Below are positions 14,671-17,672 of a stretch of 17,672 nucleotides of DNA, piece after piece. The stretch covers positions 1-17,672 of the forward strand of contig PXAI01000066.1 in the NCBI GenBank assembly GCA_003567135.1, in the 5' to 3' direction. The stretch comes from Balneolia bacterium (GTDB lineage Bacteria > Bacteroidota > Rhodothermia > Balneolales > Cyclonatronaceae). Positions within the stretch are counted from its first letter, which is position 1; each line of letters begins with the position of its first letter. Position numbers and translations under genes: made by a program. The notes below the pieces were generated by a model. That model saw only the letters and a list, made by a program, of their open reading frames with translations. It did no database searches and was not told the origin of the DNA.

Positions 14671-15090
14671 TCAGCGTTTTTTGATCATTTTGATCTCATT
14701 ATGAGCATTTTTTTGCGAATACTCAACCTTATCCATCAGTTTGCGGATAAGATAGACCCCAACGCCGCCCTTTTTTCGGTCTTTAATACGCTGCTCGACA
14801 TCCGGCTCCTGATAGTTTTCAATACGGAAGGTATCGCCCGTATCCTGGATGGCAACCCAGAACTCGTTGCTGCGCATACCAACATTGATATACACCGTTT
14901 TGGAGTCGTCGAATTTGTACGCGTGTTTGATAACGTTGGTCATGGCTTCATCCACGGCAAGGCGGATACCTTCAACCTCGGCGGGCCCGAAACCGAATGA
15001 GCGGGCGTGATCGCACACAAAATCACGAGCTACAGACAGCTGGTCGGTGGAAGCCGGGACTTCAAGTTTATATGTAGGGCTTTTTGCCAA
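14671..15090 (-). CDS. RsbW-like anti-sigma factor / serine kinase (HATPase_c_2)
   Basis: A 139-residue GHKL-fold kinase expected to bind either its target (usually a sigma factor) or the unphosphorylated STAS protein, which it phosphorylates on serine. The ATP-binding N box is DEAMTNVIKHAY (Glu48, Asn52), the G1 box is DTGDTF (Asp83), and the G2 region is KKGGVGVYLIRKLMD (about 106-120). The frame opens with TTG (15088-15090) directly after an in-frame TAA, and no ATG lies in the first 49 codons, so TTG is the probable start. It is 11 bases from the STAS stop. The target sigma factor is not encoded nearby, so the kinase could also control a non-sigma partner. Confidence 0.9.
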   Translation of the reverse strand: MAKSPTYKLEVPASTDQLSVARDFVCDHARSFGFGPAEVEGIRLAVDEAMTNVIKHAYKFDDSKTVYINVGMRSNEFWVAIQDTGDTFRIENYQEPDVEQRIKDRKKGGVGVYLIRKLMDKVEYSQKNAHNEIKMIKKR

Positions 15091-15101
15091 TTAGAACGGG
15101 T

Positions 15102-15455
15102 TTAGTCGTTTTCGTTGAATTTGGCTACCGCTTCGGTTTCTTTTTCGAGGATATCATAAAGCGTTGGGAAACCAAGCAGGTCAAAAACGTTGTACACGCT
15201 CGGCTTCATTTCTGCGAGCTTGATGTCGCCGCCGAGTTCGCGAACATCTTCGATATACGCCATAAAAACGCCGAGTCCGGCACTGGAGATGTACTCAAGA
15301 CTCGTGCAGTTGACGATAATTCGGTGTTCGTTTTGTCCAATAAGTCCGGTTATGGCCTCCTCAAGCGACGGTGCAGTGTGTGCGTCAAGTTCCCCGGAAA
15401 TATCAAGAATTACGATATCGCCGTTTTTTCTGTTACTAATTTGGAATGTGCTCAT
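15102..15455 (-). CDS. STAS-domain anti-anti-sigma factor (RsbV/SpoIIAA-like)
   Basis: A 117-residue single STAS domain, the usual length. Unphosphorylated, such a protein captures the RsbW-like kinase and frees the kinase's target. The landmark is the loop after the central strand, YISSAGLGVF (55-64). Aligned with RsbV YMDSTGLGVF, the phospho-accepting residue would be Ser58. ISGELDAHTAPSLEEAI (19-35) is the typical nucleotide-contacting N-terminal block. It is the first gene of the three-gene partner-switching operon, and its ATG is at 15453-15455. The last dozen residues are acidic and variable. Confidence 0.92.
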   Translation of the reverse strand: MSTFQISNRKNGDIVILDISGELDAHTAPSLEEAITGLIGQNEHRIIVNCTSLEYISSAGLGVFMAYIEDVRELGGDIKLAEMKPSVYNVFDLLGFPTLYDILEKETEAVAKFNEND

Positions 15456-15616
15456 TTATGTGAAGGCATATTGGTTCAGGTTGAAATTCAACGTAGATAA
15501 TGTAGAACATTACCCGGATAAGGACAATATGTTTTAAACGGCCCGGATTTAGGTGAATAAAGGACAAAGGAATCCGGCTGTACGCAGAAAGAGAATGGCG
15601 GGTTTCAATACGTATG

Positions 15617-15653
15617 AAAAAAATAAGGCAGCATATGTATCAGATATGCTGCC
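15617..15653 (-). terminator. Strong rho-independent terminator without an obvious gene
   Basis: A perfect ten-pair stem (15644-15653 with 15627-15636) closes a seven-base loop; read on the minus strand it is followed by TTATTTTTTT. The nearest upstream gene on this strand, the FKBP gene, already has its own terminator 405 bases before. Confidence 0.85.
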
Positions 15654-15735
15654 CTAAACTATTCATCAAGAGAGACGCTACTTGAGCGCATCTAAATGTA
15701 ACTAAAATTAGACTAACTCCAAAAAAAAATGTGTT
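15654..15735 (-). ncRNA. Candidate small RNA ending at the orphan terminator
   Basis: Only the terminator and a second small stem-loop just upstream (CGCT/AGCG near 15675-15690) point to a transcript here. The proposed 5' limit is arbitrary, set near a TAATTTTAG box (about 15704-15712 on the minus strand) and the A/T tract. A ten-codon frame (ATGCGCTCAAGTAGC...) also falls inside. No known RNA family was recognised. Confidence 0.25.
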
Positions 15736-15960
15736 AAACCAACTTTGTCTGATTTAATGATAAAATAATACGGAAAACAGGTGTAATCATTATACAGGAC
15801 TGGCTTTTAGGGCGATTAGATGCCTTGCCAATGGGCTTTAAGTATATTGTATCCCGGAAAAAAGTTGTAAAACGCAAGCGCAGGAGTGGCATTTTGGGGG
15901 TTCGTTGTATTTCATTAAGAACCAGTGGTATCCAGCTAAGCAATAAGTGGTGTTTTGAGG

Positions 15961-16042
15961 AGTTGCGGGTTCCTGGTTGTCCATAATCAATAGACCGTAA
16001 TCAATATTCAATTACGATGCCTGTAACCCGCAACCCGCAACT
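15961..16042. repeat. 82-bp unit: inverted heptamer ends around the 33-bp repeat
   Basis: AGTTGCGGGTT (15961-15971) and AACCCGCAACT (16032-16042) are exact reverse complements and frame the 33-bp repeat. A second CCCGCAA copy lies at 16027-16033, so the right end is (CCCGCAA)2 CTCTTCC (16027-16047). The arrangement looks like a small REP/MITE-like unit with no coding capacity. Confidence 0.65.
15981..16013 (-). repeat. 33-bp dispersed repeat, copy B
   Basis: The reverse complement of this segment matches 5441-5473 at 32 of 33 positions. Internally it contains TAATCAATA twice with a period of 14 bases (15984-15992 and 15998-16006). Confidence 0.9.
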
Positions 16043-16057
16043 CTTCCGTATTCAAAC

Positions 16058-16093
16058 AAAAAAACCTCCCAGACAATGCCCGGGAGGTTTTTT
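16058..16093 (-). terminator. Rho-independent terminator of the FKBP gene
   Basis: CCTCCC (16065-16070) pairs with GGGAGG (16082-16087); seven A on the left and six T on the right extend the stem, with an 11-base loop. Read on the minus strand it ends in seven T. It starts about 20 bases after the FKBP stop. The A and T tails make it potentially bidirectional. Confidence 0.9.
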
Positions 16094-16114
16094 GAAAACT
16101 CTTCTGTCTGCTGT

Positions 16115-16825
16115 TTACTGAATTCCGATCAGTTCGACTTCGAAAATAAGGAGTGAGCCTGGCTGGATAACGCCGCCGGGAGGGTTGTTGCCGTAGCCGA
16201 GCTCGGAGGGGATGAACAGTTCGTATTTACCGCCGACCTGCATCAGCTGAAGGCCTTCGGTCCAGCCTGCGATTACCTGACCAACGGGGAAGGTGGCCGT
16301 CTGTCCGCGCTCTACGGAGCTGTCGAAAACCTCGCCATTTAGGAGGCGTCCGGTGTAGTGGACTTCAACAACGTCATCGGCAGTTGGGCTGGCGCCTGTT
16401 CCTTCTTCAATCACGCGGTACTGAAGGCCGGATTCGGTTACGTTTACATCTTCATTGAGCGCGTTCTCGGCAAGAAACTCGTTGGCTTCGGCGATGTTGG
16501 TTTCTGCTTCGCGGCCCATGCGCTCTTCGGCGTCAGCCATCAGCTGCTGCTGAAAACGCTGGATGAGTGCATCCATTTCTTCGTCGCTGATTTTTGCGTC
16601 GAGATCTTCAAGGGCAACCTTCATACCTGCCACAAAAGGCTCGATTTCGATGTCGTCGAGGCCGTTGCTTTTTGCGCCCATACCGTAAAAGTATCCAAGC
16701 GTATAGCCCACAGAATCGGCCATAGTGTTGAGTGCGGGATCACGGTCGAAGCCGGAGTTGTTACAACCGGAAAAGAAAAGTCCGGCACCTGCTGCAATAA
16801 ACAGGGTAACTAAAATTGATTTCAT
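16115..16825 (-). CDS. FKBP-type peptidyl-prolyl isomerase lipoprotein (Mip/FkpA-like)
   Basis: An envelope protein that speeds cis-trans isomerisation of prolyl bonds in exported proteins. I place the start at ATG 16823-16825, giving 236 residues that begin MKSILVTLFIAAGAG with lipobox FSGC (Cys21); a longer frame from TTG at 16864 would bury this signal. An N-terminal helical dimerisation domain (about 30-120; NTMADSVGYTLGYFYG, then a long Glu/Gln/Ala-rich helix) precedes the FKBP domain (about 140-236). Active-site residues are present: Tyr157 in HYTGR, Phe167-Asp168 in EVFDSS, Val184-Ile185 and Trp188 in GQVIAGWTEGL, and Tyr211 in LGYGN. It is a single gene ending in a strong terminator. 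No Shine-Dalgarno is seen. Confidence 0.94.
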   Translation of the reverse strand: MKSILVTLFIAAGAGLFFSGCNNSGFDRDPALNTMADSVGYTLGYFYGMGAKSNGLDDIEIEPFVAGMKVALEDLDAKISDEEMDALIQRFQQQLMADAEERMGREAETNIAEANEFLAENALNEDVNVTESGLQYRVIEEGTGASPTADDVVEVHYTGRLLNGEVFDSSVERGQTATFPVGQVIAGWTEGLQLMQVGGKYELFIPSELGYGNNPPGGVIQPGSLLIFEVELIGIQ

Positions 16826-16953
16826 ATTGGAAAATTGGTTTGTCGTTATAATGCTAAACTTCAAAAGTTATGGCTTTTGAGGGTCTGTATCAAAGTTTAA
16901 ATATTTTCAGATGCAGACTTAGCACCTCATTGTACAAATCTGCACTGCTCTTA

Positions 16954-17179
16954 CCCGGATTATTCACGAAGCAGTAAATAATGCGACATAAGTAATAGAT
17001 ATATTTTAACTTAAAGTAAATATCTATTCTCTCAAATTTGGGTATATCAATAGACGGCGACTTTTTTTCGATGGCTGCGTTAAAGCTGATAAAATGTGCT
17101 CAGGGTACATCAGTACCCTTCCGCTCACTTTATCAGCTTCGCCTTGCCAGCGGAAAAAAATCTTGGTGAATAATCCGGG
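16954..17179. mobile_element. 226-bp non-autonomous element with 14-bp inverted ends
   Basis: CCCGGATTATTCAC (16954-16967) and GTGAATAATCCGGG (17166-17179) are exact reverse complements, and the similarity continues inward (GAAG against CTTG). Between them lies a large hairpin (17062-17160). There is no transposase frame, so if mobile it depends on a factor elsewhere. Terminal repeats, small size and intergenic position fit a MITE-like element; no target-site duplication was confirmed. Confidence 0.5.
17062..17160. repeat. Long hairpin inside the 226-bp element
   Basis: AAGCTGATAAA (17083-17093) pairs with TTTATCAGCTT (17129-17139). Inside, TGTGC and GCTCA pair with one mismatch, and at the tip GGGTAC-ATCA-GTACCC (17103-17118) forms a perfect stem with a tetraloop. 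Outside, TGGC (17072-17075) and GCCA (17146-17149), then TTTTTTTC (17062-17069) and GAAAAAAA (17153-17160), continue the fold. No T run follows on either strand, so it is not a terminator. Confidence 0.8.
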
Positions 17180-17268
17180 CTAAACACAATGGAACTTGAA
17201 CGGTGCTCAGATACTTCTTTTATTACTGCCAATTGATAACCAAAATCTTAAAACAAGTTTTAGAAATT

Positions 17269-17672
17269 ATGACATGGAGCGTTTATCTGGCCGGTGAGAT
17301 TCATTCTGACTGGCGTACAAATATTATTAATGCCGTTAATGAGCGGAATCTGCCTTTCCTGTTTACCGGACCCGTTATAAATCACGCAAACAGCGATGAC
17401 TGTGGTGTAAAGATTCTTGGGGAAGAGGAAAGTAACTTTTGGAAGGATCACAAGGGAGCCGGCGTAAATGCGATCCGTACACGCACGCTACTCAATAATG
17501 CGGATATCGTAGTGGTGCAGTTTGGCGAAAAATATCGTCAGTGGAACGCCGCTTTTGATGCAGGGTATGCGGCCGCGCTGGGCAAACCGCTGATAATCAT
17601 TCATCCGGAAGAGTTCGATCACGCGCTGAAAGAAGTTGACCGAGCTGCATTAGCCGTGGCCAGAACGCCGGA
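17269..17672 (+). CDS. ytoQ: YtoQ family protein, 3' end beyond the window
   Basis: A cytoplasmic protein of unknown role related to the nucleoside 2-deoxyribosyltransferase fold. The frame starts at ATG 17269-17271 and stays open to the window edge (134 codons). It resembles B. subtilis YtoQ along its whole visible length, as far as I recall that sequence: SVYLAGEIHSDWR (4-16), FTGPVINHANSDD (about 32-44), FWKDHKGAGVNAIRT (about 58-72), LLNNADIVVVQFGEKYRQWNAAFDAGYAAALGKPLIIIHPE (about 74-114). The segment from NNADIV to PLIII is the nucleoside-deoxyribosyltransferase-like part. YtoQ is about 148 residues, so roughly 14 are missing. No associated gene is visible on the available side. Confidence 0.9.
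   Translation, partial: MTWSVYLAGEIHSDWRTNIINAVNERNLPFLFTGPVINHANSDDCGVKILGEEESNFWKDHKGAGVNAIRTRTLLNNADIVVVQFGEKYRQWNAAFDAGYAAALGKPLIIIHPEEFDHALKEVDRAALAVARTP

Larger units (their letters stand above)
15456..16114. other. Gene-free island with repeats and two terminators
   Basis: The 659 bases upstream of the STAS operon and downstream of the FKBP gene hold no convincing gene. They contain the FKBP terminator (16058-16093), a second strong minus-strand terminator (15617-15653), copy B of the 33-bp repeat framed by inverted heptamers (15961-16042), and an AT-rich tract with nine A at 15721-15729. The STAS promoter must lie in the first part, but I could not assign it. Confidence 0.6.
16826..17268. 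other. Divergent gene-free region between FKBP and ytoQ
   Basis: The 443 bases must carry the promoters of both flanking genes, but their middle half is taken up by a 226-bp palindromic element (16954-17179). The remaining flanks are AT-rich. No frame with a recognisable product was found. Confidence 0.6.

Noticed and set aside
15516..15560. Two CCCGGAT motifs resembling the ends of the 226-bp element
   Set aside because: Only seven bases are shared (part of CCCGGATTATTCAC) and the rest diverges; a decayed copy is possible but unsupported.
15734..15943. 69-codon minus-strand frame in the repeat island
   Set aside because: No recognisable motif, basic and irregular composition, no ribosome binding site; probably chance.
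16826..16864. Longer FKBP protein starting at TTG 16864
   Set aside because: It adds 13 residues before a good lipoprotein signal that starts with ATG at 16825.
17062..17160. Terminator for ytoQ or FKBP transcripts
   Set aside because: It lies upstream of both divergent genes, and neither strand shows a T run directly after the stem.

Overview
The window looks like chromosomal DNA of a free-living bacterium from the Bacteroidota/Balneolota side of the FCB group. The grounds are a DUF4293 membrane protein, a CX5R phosphatase/ArsC-like protein of a type I recall from Bacteroidota, weak or absent Shine-Dalgarno sequences before most genes, and a tRNA promoter whose -10 reads as the Bacteroidota-type TAnnTTTG. 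The lineage is an inference from gene content; no marker here fixes the genus. Most of the window is compact housekeeping DNA of roughly 50-55% G+C.

Layout. Positions 1-680 hold the 5' part of a FadI/HADHB-type thiolase (minus strand), cut by the window edge. A tRNA-Val(TAC) follows with a promoter and a terminator. From 1.0 to 2.9 kb there is an AT-rich patch with a GT-C-type membrane glycosyltransferase and an orphan Phd/YefM antitoxin. A Do/HtrA periplasmic protease (3.1-4.6 kb, minus) is divergent from the CX5R phosphatase/ArsC-like gene (4.8-5.4 kb, plus). A 0.5 kb repeat-rich island follows. Next is a minus-strand cluster, transcribed in the order nucleotide-sugar epimerase, scpA, secreted M28 peptidase (9.4 to 6.0 kb). 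Divergent from it lie DUF4293 and an EamA transporter (9.6-10.9 kb, plus), then the lytic transglycosylase mltF (11.3-12.9 kb, plus). Convergent with mltF is a three-gene partner-switching operon, in transcription order STAS anti-anti-sigma factor, HATPase anti-sigma kinase, and GAF-GAF-PP2C phosphatase (15.5 to 12.9 kb, minus). A second repeat island (15.5-16.1 kb), an FKBP lipoprotein (minus), a palindromic mobile-looking element (16.95-17.18 kb) and the start of ytoQ (plus) complete the window.

How the genes work together. The partner-switching operon is a complete signalling module: the phosphatase reactivates the STAS protein, which titrates the kinase away from its target. The target is not in this window. 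HtrA, MltF, the FKBP lipoprotein and the M28 peptidase are all envelope or exported proteins concerned with quality control, wall turnover or peptide use, but they are separate transcription units.

I see no new multi-gene system. The least explained material is non-coding: a 33-bp repeat present twice in opposite orientation 10.5 kb apart, (CCCGCAA)n heptamers accompanying both copies, a 278-bp segment bounded by a perfect 16-bp inverted repeat, a 226-bp element with 14-bp inverted ends and a large internal hairpin, and a strong terminator hairpin with no gene upstream of it.
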